Below, in pieces: positions 1-5,107 of a DNA stretch of 5,107 nucleotides. Position 1 is the first letter of the stretch; each line of letters starts with the position of its first letter. The notes beneath the pieces are model-generated. The model was not told the DNA's origin, did not search any database, and was given only the letters and a program-made list of their open reading frames with translations. The stretch is taken from the NCBI GenBank assembly GCA_025935735.1, contig JAICUS010000454.1, forward strand, positions 1 to 5,107, read 5' to 3'. This DNA comes from Solirubrobacteraceae bacterium. GTDB taxonomy: Bacteria; Actinomycetota; Thermoleophilia; Solirubrobacterales; Solirubrobacteraceae. The translations under genes were made by a program, and so were the position numbers.

Positions 1-150
1 CAGGTGACCGAGCGGCGGTTCGTGCTCGTCCCGCTGCTCGAGCTCGACCCGGAGCTGCGCGTGCCCGGGCGCGGGCGGGCGGCGGACTTCCTGCGCGACG
101 AGGGCGAGTGGGTGCACCGCGCCGGCCCGCCGCTGGACGTCGGGAGCTGA
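1..150 (+). CDS. folK: FolK C-terminus (HPPK), 5' end outside window
   Basis: This is the last 49 codons of a frame already open at the window edge, ending in TGA at 148-150. The translation contains ERRFVLVPLLELDPEL. This matches the conserved ERxFVLxPLxELxP segment near the C-terminus of 6-hydroxymethyl-7,8-dihydropterin pyrophosphokinase, the cytosolic enzyme that transfers pyrophosphate from ATP to the pterin in folate synthesis. The catalytic core and ATP/pterin residues lie upstream of the window, so activity cannot be judged. It ends one base before the coaX start, and the coaX ribosome binding site lies inside its last codons, which suggests co-transcription. The call rests on one short motif plus known folK neighbourhoods. 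Confidence 0.82.
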   Translation, partial: QVTERRFVLVPLLELDPELRVPGRGRAADFLRDEGEWVHRAGPPLDVGS

Positions 151-151
151 C

Positions 152-916
152 GTGCTCCTGGTCGTCGACGTCGGCAACACCCAGACGCACCTCGGCACCT
201 ACGACGGCACCGAGCTGACCGAGCACTGGCGCTTCGCCACCGTGCGCGAGTCGACGGCGGACGAGCTGGGGATCGCGCTGCGCAACCTGCTCGCGCTGCG
301 CGGGCTGTCGTTCGCCGACCTGGACGCCTCGATCGTCTCGGCCACCGTCCCCCAGCTGCGGCAGGAGTGGACGACGATGGCCGGCCGCTACCTCGGTCAC
401 GAGATGCTGCTGGTCGGGCCGGGGCTGCGCACCGGGATGCCGATCCGCTACGACAACCCGCGCGAGATCGGCCCCGACCGGCTGGTCAACGCGGTGGCCG
501 GCTACGACCGGGCCGGCGGCGCGGTGGTGATTGTGGACTTCGGCACCGCGGTCACCCACGACGTCGTGTCGGCGGGCGGCGAGTACCTGGGCGGCGTGAT
601 CTTCCCCGGGATCGAGATCTCGCTGGAGGCGCTGGCCGAGCGGGCGGCCGCGCTGCCGCGGATCGACCTTGAGCCGCCGCGGGCGCTGATCGGCAAGACG
701 ACGGTCGACGCGATCCGCGCCGGCACGCTCTACGGGTTCGCCGGGATGGTCGACGGGATCATCGACCGCCTGCACGCGGAGCTCGGGGAGTTCCGCACGC
801 TGGCCACCGGCGGGCTGGCCGGGGCGGTCGTCCCGCACTGCCGCACGATCGACGAGGCCGACGACCTGCTCACCCTGCACGGCCTGCGCCTCATCTGGGA
901 GCGCAACAACTCCTAA
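152..916 (+). CDS. coaX: Type III pantothenate kinase CoaX
   Basis: The protein (254 aa, normal for the family) phosphorylates pantothenate with ATP in the cytosol, the first step of coenzyme A synthesis. Type III enzymes belong to the ASKHA fold, need a monovalent cation such as K+ and are not feedback-inhibited by CoA. Visible motifs are the N-terminal phosphate loop DVGNTQT (residues 6-12), the GPDR segment (107-110) whose Asp109 matches the catalytic base, the second phosphate motif DFGTAVTHD (129-137), and GGVIFPG (147-153). KTTVDAIRAG and YGFAGMVDG then match the family C-terminal half. The GTG start at 152 is preferred because it gives the standard short N-terminus just before DVGNT, with GGGAG at 142-146 five bases upstream. 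It lies 1 nt after folK and 11 nt before the dus gene, so it is probably mid-operon. All key motifs are intact. Confidence 0.96.
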   Translation: MLLVVDVGNTQTHLGTYDGTELTEHWRFATVRESTADELGIALRNLLALRGLSFADLDASIVSATVPQLRQEWTTMAGRYLGHEMLLVGPGLRTGMPIRYDNPREIGPDRLVNAVAGYDRAGGAVVIVDFGTAVTHDVVSAGGEYLGGVIFPGIEISLEALAERAAALPRIDLEPPRALIGKTTVDAIRAGTLYGFAGMVDGIIDRLHAELGEFRTLATGGLAGAVVPHCRTIDEADDLLTLHGLRLIWERNNS

Positions 917-927
917 GCTGGAGCGCG

Positions 928-1926
928 ATGCGCTCGCTGCACGACCCCTGGCGCCTCGGCGACCTCGAGATCCCGAACCGCGTCGTGCTGGCGCCGCTCG
1001 CCGGCATCGGCAACTGGTTCGTGCGCCTGCAGGCCAAGCGCTACGGGGCCGGGCTGGCGGTGTCGGAGATGATCTCGAGCTTCGCCATCCACTACGGCAA
1101 CCGCAAGACGCTCGACGAGCTTCTGGTCGTCCACCCCGACGAGCGCACGCACGGGCCGGTGTCGATCCAGCTGTTCGGCCAGGACCCGGACATCATGCGC
1201 TCGGCGGCCGCCGAGGTGGCCCGCGTCGGCGCCGACCTGCTCGACCTCAACATGGGCTGCCCGGTCCCGAAGATCACCAAGACCGGCGCCGGCGTCGCGC
1301 TGATCTCCGACCCCGACCGCGCGGTGGCGATCGCCCGCGCGGCCGCCGAGGGCTCGGGGCTGCCGGTCACCGTCAAGCTGCGGGCCGCGATCAAGCCGGG
1401 CGGCGTCGAGGGGCTGGAGGTGGCCAAGCGGCTCGTCGAGGACGCCGGCGTGGCCGGGATCACGTTCCACCCGCGCGCCGCCGCCGTCCGCCACAAGGGC
1501 ACGCCCGACTACGACCTGGCCAAGCGCCTGGTGGACGAGCTGCCGGTACCGGTGATCGTCTCCGGCGGCATGAACGGCGCCGACCACGTCCGCTGGGTGT
1601 TCGAGCACACCGGCTGCGCGGCGGTCATGCTCGCCCGCGGCGCGCTGGGCAACCCGTGGCTGTTCGCCCAGGTGCTCGGCGCGCGCGACGAGGACCCCGA
1701 ACCTGAAGAGATCCTGACCGAGTGGGCGTGGGTGATCGATCGCGCGGAGGAGCACCTGGGCCCGGAGCGCGCGGCCCGCTACCTGCGCAAGTTCCACCCG
1801 TGGTACGCCGAGCGGCTCGGCGCGCCGCGGGCCGTGCAGGCGGCGTTCCAGCAGGCGGAGACGCTGGCGGAGCAGCGCGCGCTGCTGGCGGATCTGCAGG
1901 GGTGGGTGGGCCTGGTTCCCTTCTGA
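928..1926 (+). CDS. dusB: tRNA-dihydrouridine synthase, DusB/NifR3-like
   Basis: This is a 332-aa flavoprotein of the Dus family, which uses FMN and NADPH to reduce specific uridines in tRNA to dihydrouridine. It has an N-terminal TIM barrel opening with the FMN-site segment LAPLAGIGNWFVR (21-33), then SEM (46-48) and VSIQLFGQDP (78-87). The catalytic-loop motif DLNMGCP places the proton-donating Cys at 111, followed by PKITKTGAGVAL. Lys150 (VKLR), His181 (FHPR), VSGG (211-214) and ARGALGNPWLF (236-246) follow in family order. A C-terminal helical RNA-binding domain carries YLRKFHPWY. The ATG at 928 has GGAG at 920-923, only four bases away, and gives a normal N-terminus. The usual HGRTR segment after the barrel His reads HPRAAAVRH here. 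The Dus family call is firm. The DusB subgroup rests on overall similarity and on the folK-dusB-lysS neighbourhood known from Bacillus. Confidence 0.93.
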   Translation: MRSLHDPWRLGDLEIPNRVVLAPLAGIGNWFVRLQAKRYGAGLAVSEMISSFAIHYGNRKTLDELLVVHPDERTHGPVSIQLFGQDPDIMRSAAAEVARVGADLLDLNMGCPVPKITKTGAGVALISDPDRAVAIARAAAEGSGLPVTVKLRAAIKPGGVEGLEVAKRLVEDAGVAGITFHPRAAAVRHKGTPDYDLAKRLVDELPVPVIVSGGMNGADHVRWVFEHTGCAAVMLARGALGNPWLFAQVLGARDEDPEPEEILTEWAWVIDRAEEHLGPERAARYLRKFHPWYAERLGAPRAVQAAFQQAETLAEQRALLADLQGWVGLVPF

Positions 1927-1934
1927 TTTCAGGT

Positions 1935-1943
1935 TGCTATCCT
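1935..1943 (+). promoter_or_regulatory. Putative extended -10 promoter for greA-lysS
   Basis: The box TGCTATCCT fits an extended -10 (TGn followed by TAnnnT) and lies nine bases after the dusB stop. No convincing -35 hexamer is seen 16-18 bases upstream, which extended -10 promoters can tolerate. A start site about seven bases downstream would give a greA leader of roughly 85 nt. The lysS-clpC spacer holds a similar box, which adds modest support. Short motifs like this arise by chance. Confidence 0.4.
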
Positions 1944-1974
1944 GCGCGCGTCCGCGCCACGAGGAGGCCGCGCG

Positions 1975-1999
1975 GGCCCGGTCCGCCGAAGCGCGGGCC
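1975..1999 (+). terminator. GC-rich hairpin: dusB terminator or greA leader element
   Basis: GGCCCG (1975-1980) pairs with CGGGCC (1994-1999), and CGC (1984-1986) pairs with GCG (1991-1993) around a CGAA loop. This gives nine G-C pairs interrupted by one 3-nt bulge (1981-1983). After one G it is followed by TTT and a pyrimidine-rich run (2001-2010), a weak version of an intrinsic terminator tail. If the promoter box just upstream is real, the hairpin lies in the greA leader and could attenuate transcription. Otherwise it may end the folK-coaX-dusB transcript. GC-rich spacers often fold, so the function is uncertain. Confidence 0.4.
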
Positions 2000-2035
2000 G
2001 TTTCCATCTTCAGCCCCATAAAGGACTGACGCAGC

Positions 2036-2512
2036 ATGCAGAAGGACGTCATCCTCACCCCCGAGGGACTCGACAAGCTCAAGCAGGAGATCGAGTACCT
2101 CTCGACGACCAAGCGTCGCGAGGTGGCCGAGCGCATCAAGGAGGCGCGCGAGTTCGGCGACATCTCGGAGAACTCGGAGTACGACGACGCCAAGAACGAG
2201 CAGGCCATGCTCGAGGCGCGCATCGCCACGCTGGAGGACAAGCTCCGCTCCGCGTCGGTCATCGACGCGAAGGAGCTCAAGACCGACGTCGTGCGCGTGG
2301 GCTCGCAGGTCCACGTCAAGGACGCGGCGGGCAAGTCGCTCACGTACACGATCGTGGGCTCCACGGAGGCCGACCCGTCGGCCAACCGGCTCTCCAACGA
2401 GTCGCCGGTCGGCAAGGCGCTGGTGGGCCGTAAGAAGGGCGACGCGGTCGTCGTGCAGCTGCCCAACGGCAAGCAGCGCGAGCTGACCGTCACCAAGATC
2501 GAAGTCGCCTGA
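2036..2512 (+). CDS. greA: Transcription elongation factor GreA
   Basis: This 158-aa protein has the standard GreA length. GreA enters the RNA polymerase secondary channel and stimulates cleavage of the backtracked transcript, releasing stalled complexes. The N-terminal coiled-coil hairpin spans about residues 1-76, starting with [16 protein letters not shown]. Its tip motif [13 protein letters not shown] (41-53) contains Asp42 and Glu45, which match the acidic tip residues of E. coli GreA (Asp41, Glu44). The C-terminal FKBP-like domain follows (about 80-158), with VGSTEADP and the [14 protein letters not shown] segment. The ATG at 2036 is supported by AAGGA at 2021-2025, ten bases upstream. 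The stop overlaps the lysS start by one base, so the two are probably translated in a coupled way from one mRNA. All diagnostic residues are present. Confidence 0.97.
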   Translation: MQKDVILTPEGLDKLKQEIEYLSTTKRREVAERIKEAREFGDISENSEYDDAKNEQAMLEARIATLEDKLRSASVIDAKELKTDVVRVGSQVHVKDAAGKSLTYTIVGSTEADPSANRLSNESPVGKALVGRKKGDAVVVQLPNGKQRELTVTKIEVA

Positions 2513-2514
2513 TG
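2510..2514 (+). promoter_or_regulatory. TGATG stop/start overlap joining greA and lysS
   Basis: The greA TGA (2510-2512) and the lysS ATG (2512-2514) share one base. The 20 bases upstream have no clear GGAGG-type site, so lysS initiation probably relies on ribosomes finishing greA. This would keep GreA and LysRS production linked. The overlap is seen directly, and the coupling is inferred. Confidence 0.7.
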
Positions 2515-3954
2515 CTCGAGGACGGCGAGCCGGAGCTGCTCGCCGCCCGCCGCCGCAAGCTGGAGGCGCTGCGGGAGGCGGGGGTCGACCCGTTCCCGCA
2601 CGCGTATCCCGGCGTTGTCGCCATCGCCGACGTCAAGGCCCCGCACGAGGGACTCGAACCCGGCGAAGAAACCGGGTCGCGCGTTCGCGTGGCCGGCCGG
2701 CTGGCCGCCCGGCGCGGCCAGGGCAAGATGGCCTTCCTCGACCTGGTCGACCGGTCCGGGCGCATCCAGCTCCAGGCGCGCGCCGACGTGCTGGGCCGCG
2801 AGTCGCTCGACCGGCTCGTCTCGCTCGACCTCGGCGACCTGATCGGCGCCGACGGGACCGTCTTCAAGACGAAGCGGGGCGAGCTCTCGGTGCGCGTGGA
2901 GGACTGGGCGCTGCTGGCCAAGTCGCTGCGCCCGCCGCCGGAGAAGCACCACGGGCTGACCGACACCGAGACGCGCTTCCGCCACCGCGAGCTCGACCTG
3001 ATCGCCAACGAGGAGGCGCGCGAGCTGTTCATCGCCCGTGCCCGGATCGTCGCCGAGATCCGCCGCTTCCTCGACGCCGAGGGCTTCATCGAGGTCGAGA
3101 CGCCGGTGCTGCAGCCGATCTACGGCGGCGCGCTCGCCCGGCCGTTCACGACGCACTACAACGCGCTCGACCGCACGATGTACCTGCGGATCGCCACCGA
3201 GCTGTATCTGAAGCGGCTGATCGTCGGCGGGCTGGAGCGCGTCTATGAGATCGGCAAGGACTTCCGCAACGAGGGCCTCTCGCCCAAGCACAACCCCGAG
3301 TTCACGATGCTCGAGTGGTACGAGGCCTACGCCGACTGGGAGGTCGTGGCCGGCCGGATGGAGCGGTTGGTGGACAGCGTCGCCCGCGCGCTGGGCGACG
3401 CGCGCTTCGCGCCGCCGTGGAAGCGGGAGACGCTGGCTGGCTCGATCGCGGACCGCACCGGCATAAACGTGCTGGCCAACCGGACGCTGGAGTCGCTGCG
3501 GGCGGCGATGGGCGCGGCCGGCCTCGAGGTTCCCGACGAGCCCAACTGGGCGGCGCTGGTCGACCACCTGCTGTCCCGGCACGTCGAGCCCACGCTGGTC
3601 GAGCCGACGATCATCCACGACTACCCCGTCGAGCTCTCCCCGTTCGCAAAAAGACATCGCGAGCACGAGGGGCTGGTCGAGAGGTTCGAGGCGTTCGCGG
3701 AGGGGATGGAGTTCGCCAACGCGTTCTCCGAGCTCAACGACCCCGACGACCAGAAGGCCCGCTTCGAGGAGCAGGTCCGCCACGCCGAGGCGGGCGACGA
3801 GGACGCGCAACCGTACGACGCGGCCTATATCGAGGCGCTCGAGCACGGCATGCCGCCGACCGGCGGGATCGGCATCGGCATCGACCGCCTGGTGATGCTT
3901 CTCACCGGGCGCCGGACGATCCGCGAGGTCGTGCTCTTCCCGGCACTTCGCTAG
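2512..3954 (+). CDS. lysS: Lysyl-tRNA synthetase, class II
   Basis: This 480-aa cytosolic enzyme activates lysine with ATP and charges tRNA-Lys. The N-terminal anticodon-binding OB fold covers about residues 56-136 ([22 protein letters not shown]). The class II catalytic domain follows, with motif 1 around [17 protein letters not shown] (191-207, Pro198), motif 2 [20 protein letters not shown] (251-270, Arg252), and motif 3 [14 protein letters not shown] (451-464, Arg459). The C-terminus [10 protein letters not shown] is the usual ending, and overall length is close to the normal 490-500 aa. [12 protein letters not shown] (400-411) and the preceding SPFAKRHRE are typical LysRS segments. The start is fixed by the overlap with greA and a normal N-terminal helix. 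A run of rare codons (GCA AAA AGA CAT) at 3646-3657 stands out against the GC-rich codon use. The gene appears complete and functional. Confidence 0.97.
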   Translation: MLEDGEPELLAARRRKLEALREAGVDPFPHAYPGVVAIADVKAPHEGLEPGEETGSRVRVAGRLAARRGQGKMAFLDLVDRSGRIQLQARADVLGRESLDRLVSLDLGDLIGADGTVFKTKRGELSVRVEDWALLAKSLRPPPEKHHGLTDTETRFRHRELDLIANEEARELFIARARIVAEIRRFLDAEGFIEVETPVLQPIYGGALARPFTTHYNALDRTMYLRIATELYLKRLIVGGLERVYEIGKDFRNEGLSPKHNPEFTMLEWYEAYADWEVVAGRMERLVDSVARALGDARFAPPWKRETLAGSIADRTGINVLANRTLESLRAAMGAAGLEVPDEPNWAALVDHLLSRHVEPTLVEPTIIHDYPVELSPFAKRHREHEGLVERFEAFAEGMEFANAFSELNDPDDQKARFEEQVRHAEAGDEDAQPYDAAYIEALEHGMPPTGGIGIGIDRLVMLLTGRRTIREVVLFPALR

Positions 3955-4065
3955 CCCCTTTCGAGGGTAACGTCGCACGGAGGTCGACGGCCGGGCAGGC
4001 TTAGCGGAGCGGTGGCGTGCGCCAACGGCCGGCGACCGGAGGGCGAAATTTCTTCTCTGCACCGT

Positions 4066-4074
4066 TGGTAGACT
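4066..4074 (+). promoter_or_regulatory. Putative extended -10 promoter for clpC
   Basis: The box TGGTAGACT fits an extended -10 (TGn followed by TAnnnT). No TTGACA-like -35 is visible. Instead, the AT-rich GAAATTTC block lies about 16 bases upstream, where a -35 would be. A start site would fall near 4080-4081, giving clpC an mRNA leader of roughly 178 nt. The first bases of that transcript would be ATG, so the same promoter could make a leaderless mRNA. The placement between lysS and clpC makes a promoter expected here, but the exact box is inferred. Confidence 0.5.
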
Positions 4075-4079
4075 GGGGT

Positions 4080-4235
4080 ATGGCCAAAGACGTGCCCCGA
4101 GTTGTCATCCGGATCGGCTTCCGTGCCGAATATGAGGATGAGAGCCGGGGTATTTTCGTCTCCCGGCCCTTCCGTCACAGCCCTCCCACCCCAACCACGG
4201 ACCACCAGAACGACCGAGCGCTAGGCGAGCACTAG
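4080..4235 (+). CDS. Possible leaderless 51-aa small ORF upstream of clpC
   Basis: An ATG at 4080, five bases after the -10-like box, opens a 51-codon frame ending in TAG at 4233-4235, followed directly by a second TAG. The product begins [20 protein letters not shown] and has a Pro/Thr/His-rich tail. It has no signal peptide, membrane segment or family I recognise. Leaderless genes are common in actinobacteria, and the position fits a start codon at the 5' end of the mRNA. Against it, about 72% of its codons end in G or C, clearly lower than the neighbouring genes, and the same DNA can fold as RNA. The frame also extends upstream to a GTG at 4017, but that start precedes the predicted promoter. 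I treat it as a candidate only. Confidence 0.25.
   Translation: MAKDVPRVVIRIGFRAEYEDESRGIFVSRPFRHSPPTPTTDHQNDRALGEH
4105..4201 (+). ncRNA. Candidate structured leader RNA of clpC
   Basis: Successive inverted repeats could form a structured 5' leader. Stem 1 has an outer helix TCATCC/GGATGA (4105-4110 with 4136-4141) and an inner helix TCGGC/GCCGA (4114-4118 with 4125-4129) around a 6-nt loop. Stem 2 pairs GCCGGG with CCCGGC (4144-4149 with 4162-4167), with a U-rich loop. A weaker third pairing is TCCGT with ACGGA (4171-4175 with 4197-4201) across a 21-nt pyrimidine-rich loop. Stems 1 and 2 are separated by only two bases. I do not recognise a named riboswitch class. Helices were found by eye without energy calculation, and chance pairing in GC-rich DNA is possible. 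Confidence 0.35.
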
Positions 4236-4236
4236 T

Positions 4237-4246
4237 AGGAAGGAAG
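4237..4246 (+). promoter_or_regulatory. clpC ribosome binding site
   Basis: The purine run AGGAAGGAAG lies 11 bases before the clpC ATG and directly after the tandem TAG stops of the small open frame. It is the only Shine-Dalgarno-like site near this start and supports ATG 4258. The spacing is a little long if the upstream GGAAGG is used. That GGAAGG (4238-4243) is exactly complementary to CCTTCC at 4168-4173 in the leader, so it could be masked in some RNA folds. Confidence 0.65.
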
Positions 4247-4257
4247 CTCCCCACCCC

Positions 4258-5107
4258 ATGTTCGAGCGATTCACAGAGCGAGCACGTCAGGTGGTCGTCC
4301 TCGCCCAGGAGGAGGCGCGGACGCTCAAGCACAACTACATCGGGACCGAGCACATCCTGCTCGGGCTCCTCCGTGAGGAGGAGGGCCTGGCCGCACGGGT
4401 CCTCGAGTCCCTGGACATCACCGTGGAGCGCGTCCGCGCCCAGGTCGTCCGCATCGTCGGCTCCGGCGAGGAGGTGACCTCGGGCCAGATCCCCTTCACG
4501 CCACGCGCGAAGAAGGTGCTGGAGCTGGCGCTGCGCGAGGCGCTGTCGCTGGGCCACAACTACATCGGGACCGAGCACATCCTGCTCGGCCTCGTCCGCG
4601 AGAACGAGGGCGTGGCGGCCCGCATCCTGCTCGACTTCGACGCCGACTCGGAGAAGATCCGCAACGAGGTCATCCGCATGCTCTCCGGCCCGGGAGGCCG
4701 GCGCCAGAGCCCCGGTGGCTCCGGCGGCGCCGCGCAGAGCGGCGCACCGGCGGGCGAGGGCAAGAAGTCCTCCAAGCTGCTCGACCAGTTCGGGCGCAAC
4801 CTGACCAAGCTGGCGGCCGAGGGCAAGCTGGACCCGGTCGTCGGGCGCGAGACCGAGATCGAGCGGATCATGCAGATCCTCTCGCGGCGCACCAAGAACA
4901 ACCCCGTGTTGGTCGGTGAGCCGGGTGTCGGCAAGACCGCGGTGGTCGAAGGCCTGGCCCAGCGGATCACGAACGGCGACGTGCCGGAGCTGCTCAAGAA
5001 CAAGCAGATCTACCCGCTCGACCTCGGCGCCCTCGTGGCCGGATCGAAGTACCGCGGCGAGTTCGAGGAGCGCCTCACGCCGGTGATGAAGGAGATCACC
5101 CCGCGCG
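4258..5107 (+). CDS. clpC: ClpC AAA+ unfoldase, N-terminal part (3' end outside window)
   Basis: This is the first 283 codons of an Hsp100 ATPase that unfolds substrates and feeds them into the ClpP protease chamber in the cytosol. Full-length ClpC is usually about 810-850 aa, so roughly a third is present. It opens with [20 protein letters not shown], typical of ClpC. Two Clp_N repeats follow (about 1-66 and 77-141), each carrying [12 protein letters not shown], and they bind substrates and adaptors. A Gly/Ser/Pro linker (about 143-168) leads into the first AAA+ domain, with [29 protein letters not shown] and Walker A GEPGVGKT (220-227). [13 protein letters not shown] (261-273) is the conserved pore-loop region. 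Walker B, the middle domain, D2 and the ClpP-binding loop lie beyond the window. The frame is open to the last base. [12 protein letters not shown] at the edge differs slightly from the usual RLKKVxKEI form. Confidence 0.96.
   Translation, partial: MFERFTERARQVVVLAQEEARTLKHNYIGTEHILLGLLREEEGLAARVLESLDITVERVRAQVVRIVGSGEEVTSGQIPFTPRAKKVLELALREALSLGHNYIGTEHILLGLVRENEGVAARILLDFDADSEKIRNEVIRMLSGPGGRRQSPGGSGGAAQSGAPAGEGKKSSKLLDQFGRNLTKLAAEGKLDPVVGRETEIERIMQILSRRTKNNPVLVGEPGVGKTAVVEGLAQRITNGDVPELLKNKQIYPLDLGALVAGSKYRGEFEERLTPVMKEITPR
4330..4364 (+). repeat. 35-bp direct repeat within clpC, copy 1
   Basis: These 35 bases recur without mismatch at 4555-4589, 225 bases downstream and in the same reading frame. 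They encode the [12 protein letters not shown] core of the first Clp_N repeat. The protein repeat is known for the family. Identity at every synonymous position is stricter than protein conservation requires. Confidence 0.9.
4555..4589 (+). repeat. 35-bp direct repeat within clpC, copy 2
   Basis: This second exact copy encodes the [12 protein letters not shown] core of the second Clp_N repeat. The sequence diverges immediately on both sides of the identical block (G versus C at each edge), although the surrounding protein stays similar. Confidence 0.9.

Larger units (their letters stand above)
3955..4257 (+). other. 303-nt lysS-clpC intergenic region
   Basis: This is the longest stretch without a confident gene. 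Its first part (3955-4040) is GC-rich and holds a direct repeat ACGGCCGG (3987-3994 and 4025-4032). It also has a four-pair mini-hairpin, CCCT/AGGG at 3956-3967, with a TTCG loop and no T tract, too weak to call a lysS terminator. An AT-rich palindrome GAAATTTC (4045-4052) and a promoter-like box (4066-4074) follow. The remaining ~180 nt can fold into consecutive stem-loops and contain an open 51-codon frame. The known regulators or partners often found here in other phyla (ctsR, mcsA, mcsB, lsr2) are absent. I found no clear ClgR, CIRCE, CtsR or HspR operator by eye. Confidence 0.8.

Noticed and set aside
367..2021. Several shorter alternative-frame ORFs over coaX, dusB and the dusB-greA spacer on both strands
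   Set aside because: They overlap genes with intact family motifs, have low-complexity Arg/Gly/Ala or Ser-rich products, and lack convincing ribosome binding sites.
3646..3656. Programmed frameshift site at the A-run in lysS (GCAAAAAGA)
   Set aside because: It does not form an in-frame X XXY YYZ slippery heptamer, and the zero frame continues into the conserved LysRS C-terminus.
3956..3967. Mini-hairpin with a TTCG loop right after the lysS stop, as a terminator
   Set aside because: It has only four pairs and no following T tract, so it is too weak to call.
2490..4004. Alternative-frame ORFs inside lysS on both strands
   Set aside because: Their composition is that of shadow frames, and the LysRS frame carries all three class II motifs without interruption.
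4011..4052. ClgR-like operator, suggested by GGCGAAA before the clpC promoter
   Set aside because: Only one half-site-like GCGAA is present. The opposite TTCGC half at the proper spacing is missing.
913..4062. A 1049-codon open frame on the - strand running across dusB, greA and lysS
   Set aside because: It is antisense to three well-supported genes. Its product is Arg/Ala/Leu/His-rich and changes to Ser-rich over greA, with no recognisable domain. Such long antisense frames are usual in very GC-rich DNA, where stop codons are scarce opposite biased codons.
3951..4578. Antisense ORFs spanning the lysS-clpC spacer and early clpC
   Set aside because: No start signal or recognisable domain is visible. 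The longer one runs antisense through the conserved Clp_N repeats, which explains its openness.
4560..5003. 147-codon Ser/Pro-rich frame antisense to clpC
   Set aside because: It mirrors the ClpC AAA+ coding sequence and has no family features of its own.

Overview
The window is very GC-rich and almost fully coding on the + strand, with codon third positions nearly all G or C. It reads as a chromosomal housekeeping block from a high-GC bacterium. An actinobacterial-type lineage, possibly Thermoleophilia/Solirubrobacterales, is my inference from base composition, protein style and gene order. It is not proven by any single marker.

Layout: the 3' end of folK (1-150), coaX (152-916), a dusB-like tRNA-dihydrouridine synthase (928-1926), a 109-nt spacer with a probable promoter and a GC-rich hairpin, greA (2036-2512), lysS (2512-3954), a 303-nt spacer without a confident gene, and the 5' part of clpC (4258 to the window edge). 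folK/coaX/dusB are packed with gaps of 1 and 11 nt, and greA/lysS overlap by one base (TGATG). This suggests two co-transcribed groups, folK-coaX-dusB and greA-lysS, with clpC transcribed separately.

The genes cover folate synthesis (FolK), the first step of CoA synthesis (CoaX), tRNA modification and charging (Dus, LysRS), rescue of stalled RNA polymerase (GreA) and protein quality control (ClpC). The order resembles the Bacillus folK-dusB-lysS-(ctsR-mcsA-mcsB)-clpC neighbourhood and the actinobacterial coaX-lysS-lsr2-clpC neighbourhood. Here neither ctsR-mcsAB nor lsr2 lies between lysS and clpC.

The most interesting part is that lysS-clpC spacer. It has an extended -10 promoter-like box at 4066-4074, then about 180 nt that can fold into two or three successive stem-loops and also hold an open 51-codon frame whose ATG sits at the predicted transcription start. 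It could be a structured clpC leader RNA, a leaderless small protein gene, or neither. I saw no mobile element, CRISPR array, tRNA or rRNA.
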